A stretch of DNA of 64,000 nucleotides from Hoeflea_A sp963921345 (GTDB lineage: Bacteria; Pseudomonadota; Alphaproteobacteria; Rhizobiales; Rhizobiaceae). The notes below the pieces were generated by a model, which did not search any database, had not been told where the DNA came from, and worked only from the letters and a program-made list of their open reading frames with translations. The position numbers and the translations under genes were made by a program. Below, one piece after another: positions 8,075 to 16,400 of the stretch. Every line of letters starts with the position of its first letter. Within the stretch, counting starts at the first letter, position 1. The DNA lies in contig CAWUFE020000007.1 in assembly GCA_963921345.3 (NCBI GenBank), positions 620,001 through 684,000 on the forward strand, in the 5' to 3' direction.

Positions 8075-9067
8075 TCAGGTTTCGTCTTGTGCGCCGACCA
8101 GATCTCTGTAGCGCTTAGCGCCGATATTCGAGCCACAGGCCAGTAGGCACACATTCCGACCTGCGATATCGGTTTGCAGAGGACCCGACACCGCAGCGAG
8201 CGCCGCGGCGCAGGCGGGCTCGACCATCAGATTCAATCCATCGCGCATCTGCCGGACAGCCTCGACGATCGCATCATCACTGACGCGCACGATGCGGTCG
8301 ACATGCGCCCTGGCGACACCGAAGGAGTAGGGCATGGCGCGCGGCGAGCCGAGACTGTCGGCCACCGTGTCGACGCGGTCGAGATCGACCGGGTGGCCTG
8401 CCGCGAAACTGCGATGCAGGCTGTCGGCCCCCACCGGTTCGACACCGATGACCTCGCATTGCGGCCGTGCCAGCTTGATGGCCGCGGCCAAGCCGCCGAT
8501 CAGGCCACCGCCGCCGACGGCGACGATCATCAGGTCGATGTCGGGCAGGTCTTCGACGATCTCCGCGCCCAGGGTCGCCGCTCCCAGCGTCATGTGCTCG
8601 CCCTCGAACGGGTGCATGACGGTGGCGCCCTCCGCCTCGGCGATCCGGTTCATTTCCGCAAAGGCCGCGGCAATGTCGTCAGCCAGGACAACCCGCCCGC
8701 CCAGCGCCCGACAGGCGTCGATCCGGGCCGGATCGGTTGCCTGCGGCACGACCAGCGTCGCGGCGATGTTCTTCTGTTGCGCGGCCCAGGCGACGGCCAG
8801 GGCGTGATTGCCGCCGCTGGCGGCCACGACCCCGGCGGTCCGCTCCGCTTCGTTCAACCGCTGGATTCCCAGCAGATTGCCGCGTGCCTTGAAGGATCCC
8901 GCGTGCTGGAAGAGTTCGAGCTTGACCGACGCGCCGCGCGCCGAGGCGAAGTGCCCGGCGATCGGATCCGTCTGCAGCGGCAGCATCGGCGTCCTGACGA
9001 TCCGCCGCGCCAGTGTTTCTCGCGCCCGAGCGATTTGCTCCGGAGAAAGGGAATGTCCAGTCATCAT
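8075..9067 (-). CDS. PLP-dependent threonine/serine dehydratase family enzyme
   Basis: 330-residue fold-type II pyridoxal-phosphate enzyme. The Schiff-base lysine is K60 in GSFKARGN, the substrate loop is ASGGNHA (83-89), and the phosphate-binding glycine loop is VGGGGLIGG (184-192). The C-terminal ACT regulatory domain of biosynthetic IlvA (about 510 residues) is absent, which fits a catabolic threonine/serine dehydratase or hydroxyaspartate ammonia-lyase or racemase. The last part LLACGSNIG is typical. It starts at MMTGHSLSPEQ; ATG 9064 is equally possible. It stands alone, 106 bp from the convergently placed end of an XRE regulator. Confidence 0.85.
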   Translation of the reverse strand: MMTGHSLSPEQIARARETLARRIVRTPMLPLQTDPIAGHFASARGASVKLELFQHAGSFKARGNLLGIQRLNEAERTAGVVAASGGNHALAVAWAAQQKNIAATLVVPQATDPARIDACRALGGRVVLADDIAAAFAEMNRIAEAEGATVMHPFEGEHMTLGAATLGAEIVEDLPDIDLMIVAVGGGGLIGGLAAAIKLARPQCEVIGVEPVGADSLHRSFAAGHPVDLDRVDTVADSLGSPRAMPYSFGVARAHVDRIVRVSDDAIVEAVRQMRDGLNLMVEPACAAALAAVSGPLQTDIAGRNVCLLACGSNIGAKRYRDLVGAQDET

Positions 9068-9173
9068 GTCCGTTTGTTCGGTGTGTTTGGGGCGAGCCCC
9101 GGACGATGCGGCGAGCTTACGCCATCGCGCCGGCAATGCCCATCATTTTCACGATCGAGAAAGCCGGCTGCGC

Positions 9174-9974
9174 TCAAACTGCAGCAAAGAACCGCCTGGT
9201 TGCTTCATCGGCCGGAAAATACGATTCGATGCGCGTTTCCTGGAGGGTGATATCGAGCGGTGTCCCGAGTGTCGCGATGGTTGAAAAGAAGCTGAGGGCG
9301 ATACCGTCCTTTTCGAAATCGACGGTGAGGATCGGCGGCTGCCAATGCCCCGGCTGGTATTTCTTCCAGCCGGCCGGGACGCCGTCGTAACTCTCGATTT
9401 CCCGCATGAGGTTGCCGAGCGGCCCATCCGCGCCGCGCGCCAGGGCTTCGGCGTGCAAGTGTCTCAAGAAGAACGGAGCAATGTCGTGCCAGTTGCTGAT
9501 GTGGCGGCGCACGCCGTCGGGTGAAAATAGGCTGCGCAGGATGTTGCCGGCAATCGGCGGCAGGTCCTCAGGTGTTTCGACATCGAAGAGAAACCCCTGC
9601 ATGCGGGCCGCCCCGTTGTTGGCACGCACCACATTGAAGAGACCGTCCACGACCATGGCCGGGAACGGCTCCTGCTGCTGCAGCATCATGTCGAGCGCCT
9701 GGTCGACGGCGGCGAGCTCCGGTTCGCTGAGGGCGGTCTCGCGAAACTCCGGGGCGTATCCGGCAGCAGTCAGCAGGCTGTTGCGGTCGCGAAGCGGAAT
9801 GTTCAACGCATCGCAGATCTGCAGCACCATGGAACGGCTCGGCGCGCTGCGCGCCGATTCGATGAAGCTGATGTGCTTCTGCGAAACGTCGCAGCGCAGC
9901 GACAGCTCCAGCTGGCTGACATTGCTGCGCGCCCGCCAAGATTTGAGCAGGCGGGGAAGATCATCTGTCCGCAT
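9174..9974 (-). CDS. XRE-family regulator with MmyB-like ligand-binding domain
   Basis: 266 residues. An N-terminal Cro/CI helix-turn-helix (LPRLLKSWRARSNVSQLELSLRCDVSQKHISFIES) is followed by the MmyB-type domain (FPAMVVDGLFNVVRANNGAARM, then FFSTIATLGTPLDITLQETRIESYFPAD near the C terminus). MmyB-like domains are PAS-related and thought to bind fatty-acid-like ligands. It reads away from the membrane-SRPBCC gene across 127 bp and probably controls it. The start MRTDDLPR was chosen to place the HTH near the N terminus; ATG 10007 (MARMDRS) is an alternative. Confidence 0.85.
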   Translation of the reverse strand: MRTDDLPRLLKSWRARSNVSQLELSLRCDVSQKHISFIESARSAPSRSMVLQICDALNIPLRDRNSLLTAAGYAPEFRETALSEPELAAVDQALDMMLQQQEPFPAMVVDGLFNVVRANNGAARMQGFLFDVETPEDLPPIAGNILRSLFSPDGVRRHISNWHDIAPFFLRHLHAEALARGADGPLGNLMREIESYDGVPAGWKKYQPGHWQPPILTVDFEKDGIALSFFSTIATLGTPLDITLQETRIESYFPADEATRRFFAAV

Positions 9975-10101
9975 ATGGGTCTCCATTGACCTGTCCATTC
10001 TCGCCATGGTGTCTCTGAAAACAACTACCCACCAGGTAATTGCCGTCATTCCGGCAGCGCTTAGGTTTCAGGCATGAACGGCACACCGAAAGGAACGGAT
10101 C

Positions 10102-11064
10102 ATGTCAGAACATCAAACCAACGGACGTCTGCTGCGGCTGGCACTTCTTGCCAATGGCGCGTTTTCCCTCCTCACCGGAGCGGCCTGGGTGGTTGCATCG
10201 GACAGCATCGCCACATGGATCTTCGCAGCGGAAAACCCGGTCTTTCGCCTAGCAGCGCCGGCGCTTGTGCTGGAATTGGGCGTTGGGCTGCTGATCTTTG
10301 CAGCCTTTGTCCTGTGGACGGGGAGCCAGACCGTCATCAACCGGCTGCGCGCCAAAATCATCACAGTGATGGATGTCGGTTGGGTCCTCGGCAGTGCTGC
10401 ATTGCTGGTCGTGGCACCGGAGCTGTGGACGGAGACCGGATTTTGGGCCGTTGTGGCGGTTTCCGGGACCGTCGGGCTCTTCGCCCTGGATCAGGCATTG
10501 GGACTGGTGGTGCTCTACCAGGGAAGGCATGACGTCCGGACCGATTGGACCGGCGGCAGGCTCACGCTAACGGCAAGCGGCCTGACATCGGCTGCGCCCG
10601 AACGGGTGTGGAGCGTGATGACCGATCACGAGCGCTATGCAGACGTCGCCGACAACCTGTCGAAGGTCGAGGTCATCGGCGGATCGGGCGCGGATACCCA
10701 ACGCCGCTGCTTCGATACCCGCGGCCGCAGCTGGACCGAAAACTGCATTTTGTGGGAAGAGGGGCGGGCTTTCGCGTTCCGCGTCAACACGCAGGCCGCC
10801 GACTATCCCTATCCGATCGCGCAACTGGAAGGGCAGTGGTCGCTGGCGACCGAAGAAGGCAGCACTTGTGTTCGCATGCGGTTCGAGGTGACGCCCAAGG
10901 AAGGCCTTTTGAACGGGTTGCTGCTTCACCTGATGGTCGGACCCTTCGCCCGCGTTTGCGGCCGGCTTCTCGACAACTGGATCGCCGTCATGGAAGACCG
11001 GGCCGGTCCGTTGCCTGACCCGCAACCCCGGCGAGCCGAAACCGGGCTTGCCCAACCCGCCTGA
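10102..11064 (+). CDS. Fusion of a 4-helix membrane domain and an SRPBCC (polyketide cyclase-like) domain
   Basis: 320 residues. The first about 140 form roughly four transmembrane helices (LALLANGAFSLLTGAAWVV, LVLELGVGLLIFAAFVLW, MDVGWVLGSAALLVVAP, AVVAVSGTVGLFALDQALGLVVL). The rest (about 150-305) is an SRPBCC helix-grip domain (LTASGLTSAAPERVWSVMTDHERYADV through VRMRFEVTPKEGL), a fold that binds hydrophobic small molecules. The domains also occur separately; the fusion suggests binding of a lipid-like ligand at the cytoplasmic face. It is divergent from an MmyB-type XRE regulator. AGGAACGG precedes ATG 10102. Function unknown. Confidence 0.75.
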   Translation: MSEHQTNGRLLRLALLANGAFSLLTGAAWVVASDSIATWIFAAENPVFRLAAPALVLELGVGLLIFAAFVLWTGSQTVINRLRAKIITVMDVGWVLGSAALLVVAPELWTETGFWAVVAVSGTVGLFALDQALGLVVLYQGRHDVRTDWTGGRLTLTASGLTSAAPERVWSVMTDHERYADVADNLSKVEVIGGSGADTQRRCFDTRGRSWTENCILWEEGRAFAFRVNTQAADYPYPIAQLEGQWSLATEEGSTCVRMRFEVTPKEGLLNGLLLHLMVGPFARVCGRLLDNWIAVMEDRAGPLPDPQPRRAETGLAQPA

Positions 11065-11080
11065 GCGGATCGAGCGTCGG

Positions 11081-11100
11081 CGGGCCCTGACAGGGGCCCG
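11081..11100. terminator. Hairpin between convergent genes
   Basis: CGGGCCC (11081-11087) pairs with GGGCCCG (11094-11100) around a six-base loop, between the 3' ends of the SRPBCC and glycosyltransferase genes. There is no long T run, so it may be a weak two-way terminator. Confidence 0.5.
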
Positions 11101-12393
11101 TCAGGCCCGGGAGCATCGGGCGGCGGCTATTTGCGCGATGAACTCGACGGCACTGGCGATGCCGTCTTCCTGTGTGAGACCGGCGGCAACCGCCTCGGCC
11201 TTCTGCCGCATGGCGGTATCCGTGACCAGACGGTCGAACGCCGCGGCCAGGTTTTCGGCATTCGCCTTTTTCTGCGGGATCGGTTTCGGACCGGCGCCCA
11301 ATGCGTGGACGGTCCTGCCCCAGAAGGGCTGATCGGCAAAGAACGGGCAGATCAGCGTCGGCCTGCCGGCACGCAGTCCGGCGGCCGTGCTCCCGGCGCC
11401 TCCGTGATGCACGACACCGGCGACTTTCTGAAACAGCCAGTCGTGCGGCGCTTCATCGATCCTCAGAATGGTATCCGGCAGCGCCGCCGCATCGAGGCCG
11501 CCCCAGCCGGTCGCGAGGATACCGCGGTGCCCGCCACTTTGCAGCGCCTCGACCACCGCCTCGGTCAGTCGCCGCGGATTGCGGCCGGACATGGAACCGA
11601 ACCCGACATAGATCGGCGGTGGGCCGGCTTCGAGAAAGGCGGTCAGGTCTGCAGGCGGCGTCCACTCTTCTTCGGTGTCGAGAAACCAGTAACCGGCAGC
11701 GGTGGCGGTTTCAGGCCAGTCGGCCGGCTCCGGCAGCACGTGACCGCTGTATCCGTGCAGCGCAGGAATGGGCCGGCCGGTCTGATCGTGCAGAAGATCG
11801 AGGTTGCGGCGAGCGGCGGGCGTATCGGTGCGGCGGCGCCATGTACGGACGTATCTGCCGGCAAACAGCTGGATCATCGCGTGGACGAAACGATAGGTCA
11901 GCCGGTTGTACCAGCCGCCGAGCGGCAGATCGGGAAAGCCCATGCAGGGATATTCCGCAGTCGGCACCAAAAAGGGCAGGGGCAATGTGAGAATGCCTGG
12001 AATTTGCAGCTTTTCGGCAATGGCCGGGCCGAGAATGGCCTTCGGATGAAAGCACACGAGATCAGGCCGAGCCTTTTGCGCCACATCCCAACATTGCTCG
12101 ACGGTCCGCTGCTGGATCGGCGCCATCTGACGCGCCAACCGGATGTTCGCTGCAACGATCTGGAGGATACCGCGCGTGTCCTCCATGAGCGCCTTGCCCT
12201 GGTCGGAATCGATGATCTTCAGCAGGTCGTCGCTGATGTATCCGTAATCCAGGCCATTGGTCTCGACGAAGCTTCGAAAACGCTCGCACGTTGCGACCGT
12301 CACTTGATGTCCTGCCGCTTTCAGGCCTTGACCCAGCGCCACGAAGGGCTGCACGTCGCCGCGCGAGCCAATGGTGAGGAGGAGGATTTTCAT
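11101..12393 (-). CDS. Family 1 glycosyltransferase (sterol/macrolide glucosyltransferase-like)
   Basis: 430-residue GT-B enzyme. The N-terminal acceptor domain begins MKILLLTIGSRGDVQPFVALGQGLKAAGH, the typical start of UGT80/MGT-like transferases. The C-terminal donor domain has VGFGSMSGRNPRRL and the UDP-sugar motif HHGGAGSTAAGLRAG followed by PFFADQPFWG. The family glycosylates sterols, hopanoids, macrolides or other hydrophobic acceptors using UDP- or TDP-sugars at the cytoplasmic side. No biosynthetic partners stand next to it, so the acceptor is unknown. ATG 12393 was chosen over an upstream extension with no family similarity. Confidence 0.88.
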   Translation of the reverse strand: MKILLLTIGSRGDVQPFVALGQGLKAAGHQVTVATCERFRSFVETNGLDYGYISDDLLKIIDSDQGKALMEDTRGILQIVAANIRLARQMAPIQQRTVEQCWDVAQKARPDLVCFHPKAILGPAIAEKLQIPGILTLPLPFLVPTAEYPCMGFPDLPLGGWYNRLTYRFVHAMIQLFAGRYVRTWRRRTDTPAARRNLDLLHDQTGRPIPALHGYSGHVLPEPADWPETATAAGYWFLDTEEEWTPPADLTAFLEAGPPPIYVGFGSMSGRNPRRLTEAVVEALQSGGHRGILATGWGGLDAAALPDTILRIDEAPHDWLFQKVAGVVHHGGAGSTAAGLRAGRPTLICPFFADQPFWGRTVHALGAGPKPIPQKKANAENLAAAFDRLVTDTAMRQKAEAVAAGLTQEDGIASAVEFIAQIAAARCSRA

Positions 12394-12656
12394 CGATTGC
12401 CGCTCGCCGAGAACTGGTCCGGTTTGCAGGTAGGCGGTTTCGTTGCCGGGTTCAACCGGCGTTCGATTCCGCGCGTGCTTGACAGGGGGCCGGTTGATAC
12501 TACATAGGGTCGACCGGTTTGAGGCGCCCGCCGCTCGCACGCACTAGCGCTGGTGAAGTCCTCCCTGTTCCAATTCCCGTCTATTTTCAACGGAAGCGGA
12601 TCCATGGCAATGCGAGCCCCATTTTTCATGAAGCTTTCGGCTGAAAGAGGCGAAGG

Positions 12657-13100
12657 ATGACACCTACACTTCCATCAAAGGAAGCGCTGAAGGAGCAGGC
12701 CAAACGGCTGCGCGCATCGCTCGATGCGGCAGGACACCGTATCGGCCACTCACAAGCGCTCGAAACAGTTGCCCGGCAGCATGGCTTCCGGGACTGGAAC
12801 ACGCTGTCGGCCAAGGCACGATCGCAACAGGTACAGACACCCGTTCAGGTCGGCGAAAAGGTCTCGGGCCACTATCTGGGACAGCGGTTTACCGGCCAGG
12901 TGATCGGCATCAGCAGTCTGGCCGCGGCGGATCGCTACCGGGTCACCATCCGGTTCGACGAACCGGTCGACGTGGTCACGTTCGACAGCTTTTCGGCTTA
13001 CCGGCACCGGGTGCAAACCGTCATCGACGGCTCCGGCACCACGCTGCAGAAGACCTCCAACGGCAAGCCGCACCTACAACTGGACCTCAAGCAGCGATAG
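12657..13100 (+). CDS. Glyoxalase-superfamily-associated small protein
   Basis: 147 residues beginning MTPTLPSKEALKEQAKRLRASL. The first about 60 residues resemble the helical region annotated 'glyoxalase superfamily protein' (GHRIGHSQALETVARQHGFRDWNTLSAKA), which is often found alone or on larger bleomycin-resistance-type proteins. The remainder (VGEKVSGHYLGQRFTGQVIGI, YRVTIRFDEPVDVVTF) looks like a small beta-barrel. No metal-binding glyoxalase residues can be assigned. A strong hairpin follows the gene. The function is unknown; the family name is from memory. Confidence 0.6.
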   Translation: MTPTLPSKEALKEQAKRLRASLDAAGHRIGHSQALETVARQHGFRDWNTLSAKARSQQVQTPVQVGEKVSGHYLGQRFTGQVIGISSLAAADRYRVTIRFDEPVDVVTFDSFSAYRHRVQTVIDGSGTTLQKTSNGKPHLQLDLKQR

Positions 13101-13110
13101 CCGCCAACAA

Positions 13111-13140
13111 CGCCAACCCGGCACAGCAGCCGGGTTGGCG
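13111..13140 (+). terminator. Strong hairpin terminator after the glyoxalase-like gene
   Basis: CGCCAACCCGGC (13111-13122) pairs perfectly with GCCGGGTTGGCG (13129-13140) around the loop ACAGCA, 10 bp after the stop codon. The following ATAAAATC is AT-rich but lacks a clean T tract. Confidence 0.75.
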
Positions 13141-13212
13141 ATAAAATCGGTCAGGCTCTGGGACGGTTGCCCAACAAGTGCCGAGGCTGCAGTTTGACCG
13201 AAAGCTCAGGCG

Positions 13213-15246
13213 CTACAGCGCAGCCGCCAGGCGGCTGCCCTGATCGACGGCGCGCTTGGCGTCGAGTTCGGCGGCCTCGTCGGCTCCACCGATGATATGG
13301 GTGGGAATTCCGCGACGCTCCAGTTCGGTGGCGAGGCTGTTGTCGCAGATCTGGCCGGCGCAGATGACGATGGTGTCGGCCTCCAGCCATTGCGGGTCGC
13401 GGCGTTCTTCTCCGTACGAGATTTTCAGGCCGCGGTCGCCGATTTCCTCATAGTTGACGTTGCCCAACATCTGCACGTTTTTCATGGCCAGCGATGCGCG
13501 ATGGATCCAGCCGGTTGTCTTGCCGAGGCCGGCCCCGTGCTTTTTGGCCTTGCGCTGGAGCATGGTGATGCGGCGCGGGGATTTTTCCGGTCGGGCCCCG
13601 TCCGGAGAAAGTCCGCCGGGCGTGCGCGCCGGATCGCCGACACCCCATTCGCGCTTCCACAAATCGAGATCGACCGTCGGCGACACGCCTTCATGAGCAA
13701 GGTACTCGCAAACATCGAAGCCGATGCCGCCGGCCCCGACGACAGCCACTGTTTCGCCGACCGGCTTCCGGTCGCGCAGCACGTCGATGTAGCTGAGTAC
13801 TTTGGGGTGGTCCTGACCTGGAATCTGCGCGTCGCGCGGCAGCACGCCGGTGGCGATTACGACCTCGTCGTATCCGTCGTCCTGAAGCTGGTGGGCGTCG
13901 ACTTCGGTCTCAAGCCGGACGGTAACCTGCTTCAGTTCCAGCTGGCGCCGATAATAGTCGACCAGTCCGAAGAATTCCTCCTTGCCGGGAACGCGCTTGG
14001 CCATGTTCAACTGGCCGCCGATTTCGGCCGCCCTGTCGAAAAGCGTCACCTGATGGCCGCGCTCGGCCGCCACCAGCGCCGCCGAGAGGCCGGCCGGGCC
14101 GGCACCGACAACCGCCACGCGCTTCGGCTTTTCGGTCGGCAGATAGTTGAGCTCCGTTTCATGGCAGGCGCGCGGATTGACCAGGCAGGTCGACAGCTTC
14201 ATCTGGAAGGTATGGTCGAGGCAGGCCTGGTTGCAGGCGATGCAGGGCGCGATTTCGTCGGCCCGGTCTTCCCGCGCCTTCAACACGAATTCAGCATCGG
14301 CGAGGAATGGCCTCGCCATCGACACCATGTCGGCGCAGCCTTCGGCCAGCACGTCCTCGGCAATCTGCGGCGTGTTGATGCGGTTGGAGGTGATCAGCGG
14401 GATCGACACCTCGCCCATCAGCCGTTTGGTCACCCAGGTGAAGGCGCGGCGCGGCACCGAGGTGGCGATCGTCGGAATGCGCGCCTCGTGCCAGCCGATG
14501 CCGGTGTTGATGATGGTGGCGCCCGCCGCCTCGATCGCCTTGGCCAGCTGCACCACTTCCGGCCAGGTCGAACCGTTGGGCACCAGGTCGATCATCGACA
14601 GGCGATAGATGATGATGAAGTCCTCGCCGACTGCCTGGCGTACCCTTCGGACGATCTCGACCGCCAACCGCATGCGGTTTTCATACGGGCCGCCCCAGTC
14701 ATCCGTCCGCTTGTTGGTATGGGTGACCAGGAACTGGTTGATGAAGTAGCCTTCCGATCCCATGATCTCCACGCCGTCATAGCCGGCCTCGCGCGCCAGT
14801 GCTGCGCAAGTGGCGAAATCGGCGATCTGTTTTTCGATGCCGGCCTCGTCCAGTTCGATCGGCGCGAAGGGCGAGATCGGCGATTTGACCGCGGACGCGG
14901 AGACGCCGCCCTTGTGATAGGCATAGCGTCCGGAGTGCAGGATCTGCATAGCGATCCGGCCGCCTTCGGCGTGCACGGCGCGTGTCGTTGGCAGGTGTTC
15001 GACCACCTCGGCCGCCGTCGACAGCTTGCCGGCGCCCGGCAGCGCCGCGCCTTCCTCGTTGGGGGCCACCCCTCCGGTCACCATCAGGCCGACGCCGCCA
15101 CGGGCCCGCTCGGCGAAATAGGCGGCGACCCGCTCATGGGCCTTCCGGTCCTCCAGACCCGTGTGCATGGAGCCCATCAGAATGCGGTTGGGCAGTGTGA
15201 CAAAGCCAAGGTCCAGTGGCTTGAAGATATGCGGGAAGGGCTTCAT
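13213..15246 (-). CDS. fadH: NADPH-dependent 2,4-dienoyl-CoA reductase
   Basis: 677 residues, close to the 672 of Escherichia coli FadH. It reduces 2,4-dienoyl-CoA esters during beta-oxidation of unsaturated fatty acids. The N-terminal old-yellow-enzyme FMN barrel starts IFKPLDLGFVTLPNRILMGSMHTGLE. A 4Fe-4S cluster is ligated by CIACNQACLDHTFQMKLSTC (CxxC-x3-C-x11-C). Two dinucleotide-binding folds follow: FAD at VAVVGAGPAGLSAAL and NADPH at VAVVGAGGIGFDVCEYL. A SnoaL-like gene precedes it by 22 bp on the same strand, and a PadR regulator reads away from that pair. Confidence 0.93.
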   Translation of the reverse strand: MKPFPHIFKPLDLGFVTLPNRILMGSMHTGLEDRKAHERVAAYFAERARGGVGLMVTGGVAPNEEGAALPGAGKLSTAAEVVEHLPTTRAVHAEGGRIAMQILHSGRYAYHKGGVSASAVKSPISPFAPIELDEAGIEKQIADFATCAALAREAGYDGVEIMGSEGYFINQFLVTHTNKRTDDWGGPYENRMRLAVEIVRRVRQAVGEDFIIIYRLSMIDLVPNGSTWPEVVQLAKAIEAAGATIINTGIGWHEARIPTIATSVPRRAFTWVTKRLMGEVSIPLITSNRINTPQIAEDVLAEGCADMVSMARPFLADAEFVLKAREDRADEIAPCIACNQACLDHTFQMKLSTCLVNPRACHETELNYLPTEKPKRVAVVGAGPAGLSAALVAAERGHQVTLFDRAAEIGGQLNMAKRVPGKEEFFGLVDYYRRQLELKQVTVRLETEVDAHQLQDDGYDEVVIATGVLPRDAQIPGQDHPKVLSYIDVLRDRKPVGETVAVVGAGGIGFDVCEYLAHEGVSPTVDLDLWKREWGVGDPARTPGGLSPDGARPEKSPRRITMLQRKAKKHGAGLGKTTGWIHRASLAMKNVQMLGNVNYEEIGDRGLKISYGEERRDPQWLEADTIVICAGQICDNSLATELERRGIPTHIIGGADEAAELDAKRAVDQGSRLAAAL

Positions 15247-15268
15247 TCGCTTCTCCGGTGCAGGATCG

Positions 15269-15712
15269 TCAGGCGGTTTCGTTTGCGCGCAGCCGTGCAA
15301 GACCGGGTCCGGCCGCGGCACCCATGCGTTCGGCCAGCGCCATCAGCGCATTGGCCGGGCGGATCATGACCTCGAACTCGACGATACGACCGTCGTCGTC
15401 AAAACGGATCATGTCGATGCCCTTGACGGTCTTGTCGCCGATGCGCGCCTCGAACTCCAGGACCGCGCTGCGGCCGTCTTCGGAAGCGAAGCGGCGGCGG
15501 TAGCGGAAATCCTCGAAGATGGTGGCGACCGTTCCGATGATCAGAAGGAAGGCTTCCTTGCCGGCAAAAGGCGAAAAGACGGCCGGTGAGCGGAAAACGA
15601 CCCGGTCGGAGGTAATCTCTGCCAGCCCATTCTGGTCTTTGCTTTCAAGCAACGCATGCCACGCATCGATGGTTTGCTGTGCGGCGGAGTTCAGCCCCGG
15701 CAAAGGATTCAT
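15269..15712 (-). CDS. SnoaL/NTF2-like domain protein
   Basis: 147 residues with the NTF2-like cone fold pattern: AAQQTIDAWHALLESKD, DRVVFRSPAVFSPFAGKEAF, FEARIGDKTVKGIDMIRFDDDGRIVEFEVMIRP. Proteins of this fold bind or isomerise small hydrophobic molecules. AGGGAG stands seven bases before ATG 15712. It is the first gene of a two-gene operon with fadH, so a role in fatty acid or xenobiotic breakdown is plausible but not shown. Confidence 0.8.
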   Translation of the reverse strand: MNPLPGLNSAAQQTIDAWHALLESKDQNGLAEITSDRVVFRSPAVFSPFAGKEAFLLIIGTVATIFEDFRYRRRFASEDGRSAVLEFEARIGDKTVKGIDMIRFDDDGRIVEFEVMIRPANALMALAERMGAAAGPGLARLRANETA

Positions 15713-15727
15713 GAAACGCTCCCTTTC

Positions 15728-15763
15728 ATATGTGCGTTGACACATATATGCTATGGTACATAG
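15728..15763. promoter_or_regulatory. Likely PadR operator: two dyads in the divergent promoter
   Basis: ATATGTG (15728-15734) pairs with CACATAT (15741-15747) across six bases, and CTATG (15751-15755) pairs with CATAG (15759-15763) across three. ATGT-N-ACAT dyads are the usual PadR targets. They lie between the SnoaL-fadH operon and padR, 28-63 bp before the padR start. Confidence 0.6.
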
Positions 15764-15790
15764 AAGCAACCGCAAACTTCGGAGCGCGCC

Positions 15791-16375
15791 GTGGCCCTGT
15801 CCCATTCGATCCTGGTCATCCTGACCGAGCGACCCATGTCTGGCTATGACCTGGCGAAATACTTCGATTCGTCCATCGGCTTTTTCTGGACGGCGACGCA
15901 TCCGCAGATCTATCGCGAACTGAAGAAACTGGGGGAACGGGGATACGTCGCTTCCCGCGAAGAGATCCAGTCCGGCAAGCCCAACCGCATCGTCTACAGC
16001 ATCACCGATGCCGGCCGTCAGGCACTGAAGGAATGGTCGCGCGAACCGGTCGCGGCGCCGGTGGTCAAGGACGAACTGCTGGTGCGGCTGCAGGCAATCG
16101 ATCACGTCGATCAGGAAGCGTTGCAACAGCATATCGCCGACCGCCTGGTGGCGCACCGGGCCCAATTGGCCCAGTATTTTCATATTCGCGACAAGCGGTT
16201 CGCCGATGGCGAGGAGACACCGTCGGACCTGGGCAAGCTGATGGGGCTGGAACTGGGGATCCAGTACGAAACGGGCTGGATCGCCTGGTGTGAAAGCGTG
16301 CTCGAACGCTTGCAGAGCCGCTCAAGGAAAAGCCGGAGCGGCGTGCCGCTCCGGCCTGAATCGAAAGCGATTTGA
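15791..16375 (+). CDS. PadR-family transcriptional regulator
   Basis: 194 residues. The N-terminal winged helix is typical (ALSHSILVILTERPMSGYDLAKYFDSSIGFFWTATHPQIYRELKKL, GYVASREEIQSGKPNRIVYSITDAGRQAL), followed by the helical Vir_act_alpha_C dimerisation region. PadR proteins repress detoxification genes and release DNA on binding phenolic or other small compounds. It reads away from SnoaL-fadH across 78 bp with two dyads. The start is GTG; the first residues ALSHSILVILTE match family N termini. A 10-bp stem (16332-16341 with 16346-16355) lies inside its 3' end. Confidence 0.9.
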   Translation: MALSHSILVILTERPMSGYDLAKYFDSSIGFFWTATHPQIYRELKKLGERGYVASREEIQSGKPNRIVYSITDAGRQALKEWSREPVAAPVVKDELLVRLQAIDHVDQEALQQHIADRLVAHRAQLAQYFHIRDKRFADGEETPSDLGKLMGLELGIQYETGWIAWCESVLERLQSRSRKSRSGVPLRPESKAI

Positions 16376-16400
16376 GGTGCGGGGCCCGCGTTAGCGGGCC
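16332..16400. terminator. Two hairpins between convergent padR and DUF992 genes
   Basis: GCCGGAGCGG (16332-16341) pairs with CCGCTCCGGC (16346-16355) inside the padR 3' end, and GGCCCGC (16383-16389) pairs with GCGGGCC (16394-16400) over the DUF992 stop codon. Each could end transcription from one side; neither has a strong T tract. Confidence 0.5.

Noticed and set aside
13297..15369. A 690-codon open frame on the plus strand opposite fadH
   Set aside because: It is antisense to a clear FadH with all motifs, has no ribosome binding site or domain, and high-GC codon bias makes such shadows common.
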